Shown in pieces: positions 27,835-36,667 of a stretch of DNA of 64,000 nt. Numbering within the stretch: position 1 is the stretch's first letter; each line of letters begins with the position of its first letter. The notes beneath the pieces are model-generated. The model worked only from the letters and a program-made list of their open reading frames with translations. It searched no databases and was not told where the DNA came from. The translations under genes were made by a program, and so were the position numbers. The stretch is from the NCBI RefSeq assembly GCF_900167605.1, contig NZ_FUYH01000006.1:108199-172198 (forward strand), written 5' to 3'. The DNA is from Caloramator quimbayensis (GTDB lineage Bacteria; Bacillota; Clostridia; Clostridiales; Caloramatoraceae).

Positions 27835-29226
27835 ATGTCAGTTGAAAAAACAATGGATAAAATCGTTGCTCTTTGCAAAGGAAGAGGATTTGTATTTCCA
27901 GGGTCTGAGATTTATGGAGGACTTGCTAATACTTGGGACTATGGTCCACTTGGAGTAGAATTAAAAAACAATGTAAAAAAAGCATGGTGGAAAAAATTTA
28001 TACAAGAATCTCCATATAATGTTGGACTTGACTGCGCTATACTTATGAATCCAGAGGTCTGGGTAGCTTCAGGACATGTTGGGGGCTTTAGCGACCCGCT
28101 TATGGACTGCAAAGAATGTAAATCAAGATTCAGAGCAGATAAATTAATAGAAGATTATATGAAATCTCAGGGAGTTGAAAATCCACTTGTTGACGGATGG
28201 AGCAATGAAAAAATGATGGAATTTATAAAGGAAAATAACATAAAATGCCCTGAGTGTAACGCTCATAATTTTACTGATATAAGACAGTTTAACCTTATGT
28301 TTAAAACATTTCAGGGAGTTACAGAAGATTCAAAGTCACAGATTTATTTAAGACCAGAAACGGCTCAGGGAATATTTGCTAATTTCAAAAACGTTCAAAG
28401 AACAACAAGGAAAAAGCTGCCTTTTGGAATAGGACAAATTGGTAAATCCTTTAGAAACGAAATAACTCCAGGAAACTTTACTTTTAGAACGAGAGAATTT
28501 GAACAGATGGAACTTGAGTTTTTCTGCAAGCCTGGTGAGGATATTAAGTGGTTTAATTACTGGAAGGAATATTGTAAGAATTGGCTTTTAAGCCTTGGAA
28601 TGAAGGAAGAAAACATGAGGTTAAGGGATCATTCAAAGGAAGAATTATCACATTACAGCAATGCAACAACTGATATAGAGTATAAATTTCCATTTGGATG
28701 GGGAGAACTTTGGGGTATTGCAGATAGAACTGATTTTGACTTAAAACAGCATATTAATCATTCTAAAGAGGATTTATCATACTTTGATCCTGATACTAAT
28801 GAAAGAATTGTACCATACTGTATTGAGCCATCTGTAGGTGTAGACAGGGTTGCCCTTGCATTTTTAATCGATGCATATGATGAGGAAGAACTTGAAAACA
28901 ATGACAGCAGAGTAGTTTTAAGGCTTCATCCTGCTTTATCACCAATAAAAGCGGCAATACTTCCTCTTTCTAAAAAACTTGGAGAAGGTGCTCAAAAGGT
29001 ATATGAAAAGCTTTCAAAGAAGTTTATGGTTGACTATGATGAATCAGGAAGCATAGGTAAAAGATATAGAAGACAAGATGAAATAGGTACACCATTTTGT
29101 ATAACCTATGATTTCGACTCATTAAATGACAATTGTGTAACAGTAAGAGACAGGGATACTATGCAGCAGGTAAGAATATCAATAGATGATTTAGAAAATT
29201 ACATTGAAGAAAGAATGCAGTTTTAA
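27835..29226 (+). CDS. glyS: Glycyl-tRNA synthetase, single-chain dimeric type
   Basis: Class II synthetase of the alpha2 (eukaryote-like) type, 463 aa. Motif segments are [20 protein letters not shown] at the N terminus, [16 protein letters not shown], the motif 2 region [15 protein letters not shown] and the motif 3 region [18 protein letters not shown]. The C-terminal anticodon-binding domain covers about 360-463. RBS CAGGAGG sets ATG 27835; the open frame starts 33 bases earlier inside the T-box terminator tail. Controlled by the glycine T-box immediately upstream. Confidence 0.97.
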   Translation: MSVEKTMDKIVALCKGRGFVFPGSEIYGGLANTWDYGPLGVELKNNVKKAWWKKFIQESPYNVGLDCAILMNPEVWVASGHVGGFSDPLMDCKECKSRFRADKLIEDYMKSQGVENPLVDGWSNEKMMEFIKENNIKCPECNAHNFTDIRQFNLMFKTFQGVTEDSKSQIYLRPETAQGIFANFKNVQRTTRKKLPFGIGQIGKSFRNEITPGNFTFRTREFEQMELEFFCKPGEDIKWFNYWKEYCKNWLLSLGMKEENMRLRDHSKEELSHYSNATTDIEYKFPFGWGELWGIADRTDFDLKQHINHSKEDLSYFDPDTNERIVPYCIEPSVGVDRVALAFLIDAYDEEELENNDSRVVLRLHPALSPIKAAILPLSKKLGEGAQKVYEKLSKKFMVDYDESGSIGKRYRRQDEIGTPFCITYDFDSLNDNCVTVRDRDTMQQVRISIDDLENYIEERMQF

Positions 29227-29243
29227 GTGCAGAAGGAGGCCAT

Positions 29244-29627
29244 ATGGAAGGCAGCAGTATTGTTTTAATGGAAAAACAAGATGGTATACTTTCAAAAGAA
29301 CTTGGAAGCTATGAAATAGAAACAGGAATTGAGTATATCTATAAAGCGTACGTTGAAGATGAAATTGTCTATCTTTTTTTAACTACGAATGTAGATGTTG
29401 ATGATGAAAATTATAACGATATATTTGATGAATATGATTTTGAAGGTCATATTAACCTTGGATGCCAAGTTGAAGAGGTTGAAGAAGAATACAATCCTGT
29501 ATGGCTTATAAAAACTGATTTTATTAATCAGCACGATGATATGAAAAAAAAGTTAAACGATATTATTAAATATCATGCAGAAGAAATCAAAAGAATATAT
29601 GAAAAGTTAGGAATCAATCCGCTTTAA
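29244..29627 (+). CDS. Uncharacterised clostridial protein (DUF6762-like)
   Basis: 127 aa, strongly acidic and soluble. The predicted beta-rich first half contains IYKAYVEDEIVYLFLTTNVDVD. The C-terminal helix (about 95-122) is IINQ-type polar and charged. I believe this corresponds to DUF6762, but the name is from memory and not certain. It lies 17 bases after glyS with RBS AAGGAGG, so it is probably translated from the glyS transcript, yet nothing in it suggests a tRNA role. Confidence 0.7.
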   Translation: MEGSSIVLMEKQDGILSKELGSYEIETGIEYIYKAYVEDEIVYLFLTTNVDVDDENYNDIFDEYDFEGHINLGCQVEEVEEEYNPVWLIKTDFINQHDDMKKKLNDIIKYHAEEIKRIYEKLGINPL

Positions 29628-29640
29628 GCGGATTGATTCC
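29610..29640. terminator. Bidirectional terminator overlapping both stop codons
   Basis: GGAATCAATCCGC, loop TTTAA, GCGGATTGATTCC. The stem encodes the last residues of both convergent genes. TTTGATTTTT follows on the plus strand. Confidence 0.8.
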
Positions 29641-30756
29641 TTTGATTTTTGTAATAGGAATTACAGCTTTAAAAAGATTTCTTGATAATATGTTGTAGAA
29701 TTTTACTGATCTATATTCTTTAATATTATATTGATTATTAAAATACCTTTTATCTATATCTATTGATAAAAATTTTAGATAAAGCCACATGTTTCTTTTT
29801 GAATATACATCCTTGCTTTTTCCAAACCCTTTTGTTGAAAACCCAGGATTTATTATTTCAATGCTGCTTTTATTTAGATTAACTTCAACGCAGTTATAAA
29901 TTTCAAAATAGTCTCTATAAATTACAGCTTTAGCCAGTAAATTTTGAATTAGTTCCTTTGGAAAATGGTATTCATTTAAACAATCAAAAATAAATTCACA
30001 GGCACTATCAAGCATTTCGATAATAGTTCCAATGGAAATATGATTTTGAGGGTAAGAAAAATTTATATTGTTATGAATTTTTATAAGAGAGAAAGGCAAA
30101 AAGTTTTGGGGATATTTACCAAACAAAAGCATTCCTCCGCAGGAAGGATGATATTCCCCAGATTCTTTATCAATAGTAATAATACCTGTACTTGAAAGAA
30201 TGTCTTTATTTATTTCAATAGGAAGATTTGAATTTAAAAGAAACTGCTTTATTTTATTTTCACTTAAATCTTTTATTGCAGCTTTTGCAACAGGCAAAAG
30301 CTCAAAGGTTATAAGTCCATTATCCTGCATCATGGAAGCTATTTCTTCCTTATGCATAATATCTGTCGTAGAACCCCTTCTTATATAAAAGCTTCCAGTA
30401 TCTCTTATTTGATGAGGCTTTTGCTCAGTGCTGTAAATAGTTATAATTCCAATATCTTTTCCTTGAAAATTTATTATTTCAACTGAAATAGGAACAGGGG
30501 GGACTGTTCTTGTGCTTACTATCTGCTGAATCTGTTCTTCGTCGAATTCTTCTTTATTAATTCCTACTATTCTTTTCGTTTTATCTTCTATTCCAAATAA
30601 TATATATCCTCTTCCGCCTCTCGAATTAGCGATTGCACAGACATCTTTTGATAATTCTTTTTTACTGCTTTCTGTATCAGTAAAAAGTTTTAATTTAAAA
30701 TCAAGTTTTGGTCCTTCTTCCTTAGACAACAGCTGTATTAGTTTTTGTATGTCCAT
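29614..30756 (-). CDS. AlbA_2 (schlafen-like) domain ATP-binding protein
   Basis: 380 aa. The N-terminal 130 residues form an AlbA_2/divergent AAA-4 domain: EGPKLDFKLKLF, KDVCAIANSRGGRGYILFGIED, FYIRRGSTT. The rest contains an ATP-binding-protein C-terminal region (LPIEINKDIL, YRDYFEIYNCVEVNLNKSSIEIINPG). Many such proteins act as transcription regulators or in defence; this one is alone. The frame is open to 30867, but RBS AGGTGG before ATG 30756 (MDIQKLIQ) decides the start. The 298 bases upstream hold only promoter-like AT sequence, including TATAAT near 31015. Confidence 0.78.
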   Translation of the reverse strand: MDIQKLIQLLSKEEGPKLDFKLKLFTDTESSKKELSKDVCAIANSRGGRGYILFGIEDKTKRIVGINKEEFDEEQIQQIVSTRTVPPVPISVEIINFQGKDIGIITIYSTEQKPHQIRDTGSFYIRRGSTTDIMHKEEIASMMQDNGLITFELLPVAKAAIKDLSENKIKQFLLNSNLPIEINKDILSSTGIITIDKESGEYHPSCGGMLLFGKYPQNFLPFSLIKIHNNINFSYPQNHISIGTIIEMLDSACEFIFDCLNEYHFPKELIQNLLAKAVIYRDYFEIYNCVEVNLNKSSIEIINPGFSTKGFGKSKDVYSKRNMWLYLKFLSIDIDKRYFNNQYNIKEYRSVKFYNILSRNLFKAVIPITKIKGINPLKAD

Positions 30757-31060
30757 AATATACCACCTAATAGAGTTATTAATTAAATTATACAAAAATA
30801 AAAGCAACATTTCATTAATATATATAATATATTTTATGCTAAAAATTAAAAATAGATAATAAAGCATAAATAAATTGGATTTTTAATCAATACAAAGAAA
30901 TTGATAGATAAACAGTAAAAATAATAATAGCTTTAAGTTAAATCGAAGTTGCAAATGCTAAATATTATTGATAAAATGATGTTCTCGGGATGCAAATTAA
31001 AATCGATTATATAGTATAATATAATATAGAAATAATATACCCACGAAAGGGGTTATGAAG

Positions 31061-31456
31061 GTGTATATGACTGATGATATAATGGTATGTGTTACACAAC
31101 AAAGAACCTGTGAAAGATTAATTAATAAGGGGGCAATTTTAAAAGAGAAATATGGGAGCAATCTCTATGTTATCCATGTTGCAAAGGAAGGCACAGATAT
31201 TTTAGGCAGTAAAGATGAAGGTAATGCATTAGAATATTTATTTGATATTTCAAAGGGGGTAGGGGCAGATCTTACTGTATTAAAATCAAGAGACATTGTT
31301 GAAGCAATAGCTGAATTTGCAGTTAGAAAAAATATTGGACATATAATATTAGGAGAACCTCCAAAGGAATATAAGAATGAAGGAATAATAGCAGAATTAA
31401 AATCTAAGCTGCCTTTATGCAGGTTTTATATTATTCCGGCAAATGAATTAGTATAA
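31061..31456 (+). CDS. Universal stress protein-like / KdpD-USP-like protein
   Basis: About 131 aa with a USP fold reading: MVCVTQQRTCERLINKGAILKEKYGSNLYVIHV, then IVEAIAEFAVRKNIGHIILGEPPK. It resembles the USP domain of KdpD sensor kinases but is free-standing, with no kinase or kdp genes near. Three starts are in frame (ATG 31055, GTG 31061, ATG 31067). AAAGGGG at 31046-31052 is best spaced for GTG 31061. Nucleotide or c-di-AMP binding is possible but not visible. Confidence 0.7.
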   Translation: MYMTDDIMVCVTQQRTCERLINKGAILKEKYGSNLYVIHVAKEGTDILGSKDEGNALEYLFDISKGVGADLTVLKSRDIVEAIAEFAVRKNIGHIILGEPPKEYKNEGIIAELKSKLPLCRFYIIPANELV

Positions 31457-31463
31457 GTATAAG

Positions 31464-31489
31464 AAGCCCTGACTAAGTCAGGGCTTATA
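31464..31489 (+). terminator. Terminator after the USP-like gene
   Basis: AAGCCCTGAC, loop TAA with flanking pair, GTCAGGGCTT, then ATATTATA. The 200 bases that follow, up to 31688, contain no gene that I can support; they are AT-rich with an RBS-like GGGGTG at the end. Confidence 0.8.
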
Positions 31490-31688
31490 TTATAAACATT
31501 ATAAAAAAAGTTATGGGCATGGGAATTTAAATTATTGTTAAAAAACTTAGAAAACTATGAATAAATAGAGAAAAACAGTGAATAATACAAAATGTAAGGG
31601 TTAAAGAAGTTTTGGTGAAATTGAAAAAATTTTCTGAATAAAGTAATATAAAAATATAAAATAAAATAAATTATATGGGGTGATTAAC

Positions 31689-32102
31689 ATGATTCAAGTA
31701 CTTGCCGGAGAAAAGGGTTCCGGAAAGACAAAAAGACTTATTACTATGGCAAATGAACTTGTATCAGATTTAAAAGGTCATGTTGTTTATGTTAGCACAA
31801 ATATGGAAAGCATTTTTGATCTTAATTCTTCAATTCGTCTCATTGATGTTTCTCAATTCCCCATTTCCTCAGTTGATTCTTTTGTAGGCTTTATCTATGG
31901 TATTCTCTCAGAAGATTATGATATAGAATGTATAGTGATTGATAATTTAAGTAATATTCTTAAGGAGGACAATGCCTCGCTGCCAAGATTTTTTGAGCTG
32001 ACTAAAAATATCGGAGAAAATTACGGCATAAAGTTTATTGTTGGAATAAGAGGTTCTGTTGAAACACTGCCAAAACTCGAAGCTGAATATATTGCCGTTT
32101 AA
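31689..32102 (+). CDS. Small P-loop NTPase-like protein
   Basis: 137 aa with a Walker A motif right at the N terminus (AGEKGSGKTKRLITMANE, P-loop about residues 7-14) and a Walker B-like IECIVIDNLSNIL near residue 80. No other domain is attached, so it is a minimal ATPase/adenylate-kinase-like fold. GTG 31680 is in frame, but GGGGTG serves as RBS for ATG 31689. Monocistronic with its own terminator. Family name not recognised. A role in ATP-dependent switching is inference. Confidence 0.72.
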   Translation: MIQVLAGEKGSGKTKRLITMANELVSDLKGHVVYVSTNMESIFDLNSSIRLIDVSQFPISSVDSFVGFIYGILSEDYDIECIVIDNLSNILKEDNASLPRFFELTKNIGENYGIKFIVGIRGSVETLPKLEAEYIAV

Positions 32103-32105
32103 TAT

Positions 32106-32128
32106 AAAAGGGGCTAAGCCCCTTTTTA
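32106..32128 (+). terminator. Terminator after the P-loop gene
   Basis: AAAAGGGGC, loop TAA, GCCCCTTTTT. A classic short terminator. Confidence 0.88.
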
Positions 32129-32176
32129 ATTTTTATGGTATAATCTTTTTAAAGTATACTTGAAAGGATTGAGACG

Positions 32177-33331
32177 ATGAAAAAACAATCTGTTGAAAAA
32201 ATAAATTTTATGCTTCAAGGAATGATTAATAGAGCTTTTGAGAACGAAGATTTTTTAAAAAAAATCTATTTTAGTTTCAAGTCAGGTTTAAAGGAATACA
32301 AAGGGATATATGATATTGAGAAAAAAATTATAAGTTTTAATGGTAAAAATGAAAGAATTGAATTTTCAAAGCTGTCATCATATATCTGCGATGAAGCTTT
32401 AAAATATGATTCACTTGAGTTCTCAGTTGAAGAGCGAGGAAAAACTTCTATATTGTATGCTGATAATAAAGGTATAAAAATAAAGCAAAGCGATGATAAA
32501 GAATTTAAAAAAAATGAGGAAGAATCAGCTACTTCTCAAATTTTAAATAGAAAGTATTATATAAACATTTCTGAAGCTTCGCCACTTCTTAAAGAAATAG
32601 GAATTCTAACAAGCGAAGGCAAAGTTAAAAATGATATGATAAGAAAATATAATCAGATTGATCATTTTGTTGAACTTATAGATGAGATAATAGATGATAT
32701 ATCTGACACTGATGTGATAAATATAGTAGACTGCGGCTGCGGTAAGTCTTATTTATCCTTTGTACTTAATTTTTATATTAAGGAAAAGAAAAAGAAAAAT
32801 TGTTATTTCATAGGAATTGATAGAAGTGAAAAGGTTATACAAGCATCGAGGGATATTGCAAAGAGGCTTGGATATAAAAATATGGAGTTTATATGTGAAG
32901 ATATAAATAGTTACATACCGGACAGAAAAGTTGACATGGTAATAAGCCTCCATGCCTGTGATATTGCAACAGATATGGCACTCGGCCTTGCAATAAGAAC
33001 AAAGGCAAGATCCATAGTATGCGTTCCCTGCTGTCATAAGGAGCTTTTAGAGCAATACGAATTTAAGACAATTGAACCTATTATAAAGCATGGAATTTTT
33101 AAAGCAAGATTTGCTGATATTTTAACTGATGGAATAAGAGCACTTCTTCTTGAAGGGCAAGGCTATAAAGTTTCTGTTGTAGAATACATTTCTCCCCTTG
33201 AAACTCCCAAAAATCTTTTAATAAGGGCAAGGAAGGTTTCTGAAAAAAATATAAAAGCTGTGGAAGAATATAAGATTCTCAAGAAAACACTAAATATATA
33301 TCCCTATCTTGAAAGGTATATAAATATATAA
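32177..33331 (+). CDS. Class I SAM-dependent methyltransferase
   Basis: 384 aa. Residues 1-140 are a variable N domain. The Rossmann methyltransferase core begins at about 185 with VDCGCGKSYLSFVLNFYI (motif I). Then come FIGIDRSEKVIQASRDIAKRLG, VDMVISLHACDIATDMALG and VCVPCCHKELLEQYEF. The paired Cys resemble the Methyltransf_32/GSTCD-like group. The substrate, RNA or small molecule, is not shown. TATAAT at about 32137 and RBS AAAGGATTGAG precede it. Monocistronic. Confidence 0.83.
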   Translation: MKKQSVEKINFMLQGMINRAFENEDFLKKIYFSFKSGLKEYKGIYDIEKKIISFNGKNERIEFSKLSSYICDEALKYDSLEFSVEERGKTSILYADNKGIKIKQSDDKEFKKNEEESATSQILNRKYYINISEASPLLKEIGILTSEGKVKNDMIRKYNQIDHFVELIDEIIDDISDTDVINIVDCGCGKSYLSFVLNFYIKEKKKKNCYFIGIDRSEKVIQASRDIAKRLGYKNMEFICEDINSYIPDRKVDMVISLHACDIATDMALGLAIRTKARSIVCVPCCHKELLEQYEFKTIEPIIKHGIFKARFADILTDGIRALLLEGQGYKVSVVEYISPLETPKNLLIRARKVSEKNIKAVEEYKILKKTLNIYPYLERYINI

Positions 33332-33357
33332 GGAGCATGAATATGCTCCTATTTTTT
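33331..33357. terminator. Terminator between convergent methyltransferase and HAD genes
   Basis: AGGAGCAT, loop GAAT, ATGCTCCT, then ATTTTTT. Best for the plus strand; the minus-strand gene ends inside it. Confidence 0.82.
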
Positions 33358-34011
33358 ACAGTAATTATTAACGATACATTCAAAATCCTCAATTAAAAGT
33401 TCTGTTGCATTTGAAAGCTCTTCTGGTGTACAGGTTCCATAGCAATCGTATACTCCGACAACCCTCATTCCTGCAGATTTTGCACCCTTTACAGCAGAAA
33501 TAGTATCCTCAAATACCAGACATTCATCAGGAGAAACTTTAAGTCTTTTGGCAGTCTCTAAAAAAACATCTGGATAGGATTTATCCTTTGGAACTTCACA
33601 TGTAGTTACAATAGTATCAAAGTACTGAAGCAAATCATTTCGCTTTAAAACTGAATTTACGAGTTCAATATGGTTGCTTGTTGCCATACCGACTTTATAG
33701 TTGTGTTCTTTTAAAAAAATTAAAAATTCCTTTACTCCTTTTTTAGCTTCTATAACAGATTCATAGTATTCCTTAACCATATCAAGCCATTCATTTTTTA
33801 TTTCATCAATACTTTCTTGTATATAAAATCTATTTTTAAAATAAATTGCTGTTTCAGTAAAGCTTAGACCCTCAATAGTTTTTTGAAGGTCATCAGGAAG
33901 AGGTATACTTCTTTTTTTTAAATAATCTATATCAACCTGCTTCCAAACCCACATAGAGTCAATTATCGTTCCATCCATATCTAATATTACAGCCTTAACA
34001 TTTGACAGCAT
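33349..34011 (-). CDS. HAD family phosphatase, beta-phosphoglucomutase-like
   Basis: 220 aa HAD hydrolase of subfamily IA. Motif I is VILDMDGTIIDSMWVW, motif II lies in VGMATSN, motif III is the Lys in CEVPKDKSYPDVFL and motif IV is VFEDTISAVKGAKSAGM. A helical cap sits between residues about 20 and 85. GGAGGT upstream fixes the start at 34011 rather than the TTG at 34023. Probable sugar-phosphate phosphatase or mutase; substrate unknown. Confidence 0.88.
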   Translation of the reverse strand: MLSNVKAVILDMDGTIIDSMWVWKQVDIDYLKKRSIPLPDDLQKTIEGLSFTETAIYFKNRFYIQESIDEIKNEWLDMVKEYYESVIEAKKGVKEFLIFLKEHNYKVGMATSNHIELVNSVLKRNDLLQYFDTIVTTCEVPKDKSYPDVFLETAKRLKVSPDECLVFEDTISAVKGAKSAGMRVVGVYDCYGTCTPEELSNATELLIEDFECIVNNYCKK

Positions 34012-34087
34012 AAGTACCTCCAATTAAATAATTATTTTTTATATAAGTATAGCAAATTGTTAGACTAAGTCAATTTATAAAATAAAA

Positions 34088-34104
34088 ATACCACATGGGG
34101 GTAT
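34088..34104 (+). promoter_or_regulatory. CsoR/CstR-like operator upstream of the sulfur fusion gene
   Basis: ATACCACATGGGGGTAT is a pseudo-palindrome: its half ATACCACA matches the reverse complement ATACCCCC of the other half at 6 of 8 positions. CsoR-family repressors use TACCC/GGGTA operators of this shape, and the persulfide sensor CstR controls rhodanese, TusA and CoADR genes. It ends one base before the -35 box. No CsoR-family gene lies in the window. Confidence 0.55.
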
Positions 34105-34105
34105 A

Positions 34106-34134
34106 TTGACTTTGATTAATTTTTAGCATATTAT
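34106..34134 (+). promoter_or_regulatory. Sigma-A promoter of the CoADR fusion gene
   Basis: TTGACT at 34106-34111, a 17-base spacer, TATTAT at 34129-34134. The CsoR/CstR-like site is immediately upstream. Confidence 0.75.
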
Positions 34135-34184
34135 TAAAGTATGTAGGGAATGATAAAAATGTAATAAATGAAGGGGAGGATATA

Positions 34185-36638
34185 ATGTCAAAGAAAGTAA
34201 TAATTGTTGGAGGAGTTGCCGGCGGTGCCAGTGCTGCTGCAAGATTAAGAAGGCTTGATGAAACAGCACAGATATTGATGATAGAGAGAGGAGGATATAT
34301 CTCCTTTGCTAATTGTGGGCTTCCTTATTATATTGGAGGTACCATTAAGGAAAGAGATAAGCTTTTAGTTCAGACAGAAGAAGGCATGGAAAAACGTTTT
34401 AATATTGATATTAGAGTAAACAGTGAAGTTACAAAAATAGACAAAAATAAAAAAGAAGTAGAGATTGTTTCGGGTGGCAAAACATACAAAGAAAGCTATG
34501 ATTTTTTAATACTTTCTCCTGGAGCTAATCCTGTTGTGCCACCTATACCGGGTATAGAAAGAGAAGAAATAATGACTTTGAGGAACATGGAAGATGTTGA
34601 CAAAATAAAGGGGTATATACAAAAAAATAGGCCAAAGAGTGCAGCAGTTATAGGCAGCGGATATGTCGGAGTTGAAATGGCTGAAAATTTAAAGGAACTT
34701 GGAATGGATGTATTATTGATTGAAGCTACTGAACAGATACTTGGGGTATTTGATGTTGAAATGGCAAGAATGCTTGAAAAGCATGTAGTGGATAATGGAA
34801 TTAAACTTATAACTAAAGATGCGGTTGAAAGATTTGAAGGAAAAAATAAAGTTGAAATAGTGCTTAAAAGCGGAAGAAAATTCAGTACTGACATGGTAGT
34901 ATTATCGGTAGGCGTAAGGCCTGAAAACAAACTTGCAAAGGATGCGGGTCTTGAGCTTGGTGAAAGAGGCGGAATAAAGGTAGATGAACATATGAGAACC
35001 TCAGATCCATATATCTATGCAGTAGGTGATGCAATAGAAGTTAAGGATTTTGTTACTGGAGTAAATACCCTTATACCGCTTGCAGGGCCAGCAAATAAAC
35101 AAGGAAGAATTGCAGCTGATAATATTTGCGGAAAAGAGAGCATATACAAAGGAACTCAGGGTACAGCTATACTTAAAGTTTTTGATCTTACTGCGGCATC
35201 AACAGGCAGCAATGAAAAAACTTTAAAAAGAATGGGAATACCCTATTTAAAATCTTATACTATTTCAGGTTCTCATGCTGGATATTATCCAGGAGCTTTT
35301 ACTATGCAGATAAAGCTTCTATTCTCACCTGAGGACGGGAGAGTATTAGGTGCACAAATTGTAGGAAGAGATGGTGTAGATAAAAGAATAGATGTTTTAG
35401 CTGAAGCAGTAAGGCATAATTTTACAGTTTATGATCTTGAAGAACTTGAACTTGCTTATGCACCTCCATATTCATCAGCAAAGGATCCTGTTAATATGGC
35501 AGGCTTTGTTGCAGCTAACATTTTAAAGGGAGATATGAAAGTCATACATTGGGATGAAATTGAAAATATTAATAAAGATGAGTATTTCATATTAGACGTT
35601 AGAACTCCTGTAGAATATCAGGGAGGACATATTGAAGGTGCTGTTAATATTCCTGTTGATGATCTTAGGCAGAGGCTTAATGAAATACCAAGAAATAAAA
35701 AAATAATCGAATACTGCAAAGTTGGACTTAGAGGTTATTTAGCATATAGAATTCTTATTCAGAATGGATATGAAGTTTATAATTTAAGCGGAGGATATGA
35801 TATATATTCTGCTGCAACTTCAAAAATTAATAGTAAAATTGAATTAAACGATGAGATGACACATATTGAGAAGAAAACTGAAGAAACAAAATCAGAAAAA
35901 AAAACAATAAAAATTGATGCCTGCGGACTTCAATGCCCAGGACCAATTATGAGGGTTTCTAAAGAAATTGAAAACATACAAAAAGGTGATGTGCTTGAGG
36001 TTCATGTTACTGACGCAGGATTCACCAGCGATATTAAATCATGGTGTGAAAGAACTGGAAATACTTTAATTGGTGTTGAAAAAAGCTGCTGCGATTATAC
36101 TGCTTATATTATGAAGGGTAAAGAAAATTCAAATAATACTGGTGAAAATAATAAAGTTATAGAAATGCCTGAAGGAAAAACGATTGTTGTATTTAGTGGA
36201 GATTTAGATAAGGCAATAGCGTCATTTATAATAGCAAATGGGGCAGCAGCTATGGGAAGACCGGTAACCATGTTCTTTACATTCTGGGGCCTTAATATGT
36301 TAAGAAAGGATGTTGCACCAAGGGTTAATAAAAACTTCATTGAAAAAATGTTTGGGGCTATGATGCCAAGGGGAAGCAGAAGATTAAAACTTTCCAATAT
36401 GAATATGGCAGGTATTGGACCTAAAATGATAAGAGGAATAATGAAAAAGAAGAATATTTTATCCCTCGAAGAACTTATTGAGCAGGCAAAATCAAATGGT
36501 GTTAAACTTATTGCATGTTCAATGTCAATGGATGTAATGGGTATAAAAAAGGAAGAGCTTATAGATGGAGTTGAAATCGGTGGAGTTGCAACCTTCCTTG
36601 GTGAAGCAGAAAAATCAAATATGAATCTGTTTATTTAA
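34185..36638 (+). CDS. Four-domain sulfur-trafficking protein: CoA-disulfide reductase-like, rhodanese, TusA, DsrE2
   Basis: 817 aa. Residues 1-445 are an FAD/NAD(P) oxidoreductase of the CoA-disulfide/persulfide reductase type (VGGVAGGASAAARLRR; active Cys44 in FANCGLPYY). Residues 460-555 are a rhodanese with active Cys near 511 (CKVGLRG). Residues 575-645 are TusA with the CPGP motif near 584. Residues 655-817 are DsrE2-like, with the conserved Cys near 778 (ACSMSMDVMG). The chain suggests sulfane sulfur passing from a persulfide through three carrier cysteines. RBS AGGGGAGGA. All key cysteines are present. Monocistronic. Confidence 0.92.
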   Translation: MSKKVIIVGGVAGGASAAARLRRLDETAQILMIERGGYISFANCGLPYYIGGTIKERDKLLVQTEEGMEKRFNIDIRVNSEVTKIDKNKKEVEIVSGGKTYKESYDFLILSPGANPVVPPIPGIEREEIMTLRNMEDVDKIKGYIQKNRPKSAAVIGSGYVGVEMAENLKELGMDVLLIEATEQILGVFDVEMARMLEKHVVDNGIKLITKDAVERFEGKNKVEIVLKSGRKFSTDMVVLSVGVRPENKLAKDAGLELGERGGIKVDEHMRTSDPYIYAVGDAIEVKDFVTGVNTLIPLAGPANKQGRIAADNICGKESIYKGTQGTAILKVFDLTAASTGSNEKTLKRMGIPYLKSYTISGSHAGYYPGAFTMQIKLLFSPEDGRVLGAQIVGRDGVDKRIDVLAEAVRHNFTVYDLEELELAYAPPYSSAKDPVNMAGFVAANILKGDMKVIHWDEIENINKDEYFILDVRTPVEYQGGHIEGAVNIPVDDLRQRLNEIPRNKKIIEYCKVGLRGYLAYRILIQNGYEVYNLSGGYDIYSAATSKINSKIELNDEMTHIEKKTEETKSEKKTIKIDACGLQCPGPIMRVSKEIENIQKGDVLEVHVTDAGFTSDIKSWCERTGNTLIGVEKSCCDYTAYIMKGKENSNNTGENNKVIEMPEGKTIVVFSGDLDKAIASFIIANGAAAMGRPVTMFFTFWGLNMLRKDVAPRVNKNFIEKMFGAMMPRGSRRLKLSNMNMAGIGPKMIRGIMKKKNILSLEELIEQAKSNGVKLIACSMSMDVMGIKKEELIDGVEIGGVATFLGEAEKSNMNLFI

Positions 36639-36639
36639 T

Positions 36640-36667
36640 AAAGCGGCTGAAAGCCGCTTTTATTTTA
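36640..36667 (+). terminator. Terminator after the sulfur fusion gene
   Basis: AAAGCGGCT, loop GAA, AGCCGCTTT, then TATTTT. Probably also used by the convergent DUF2225 gene. Confidence 0.85.
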
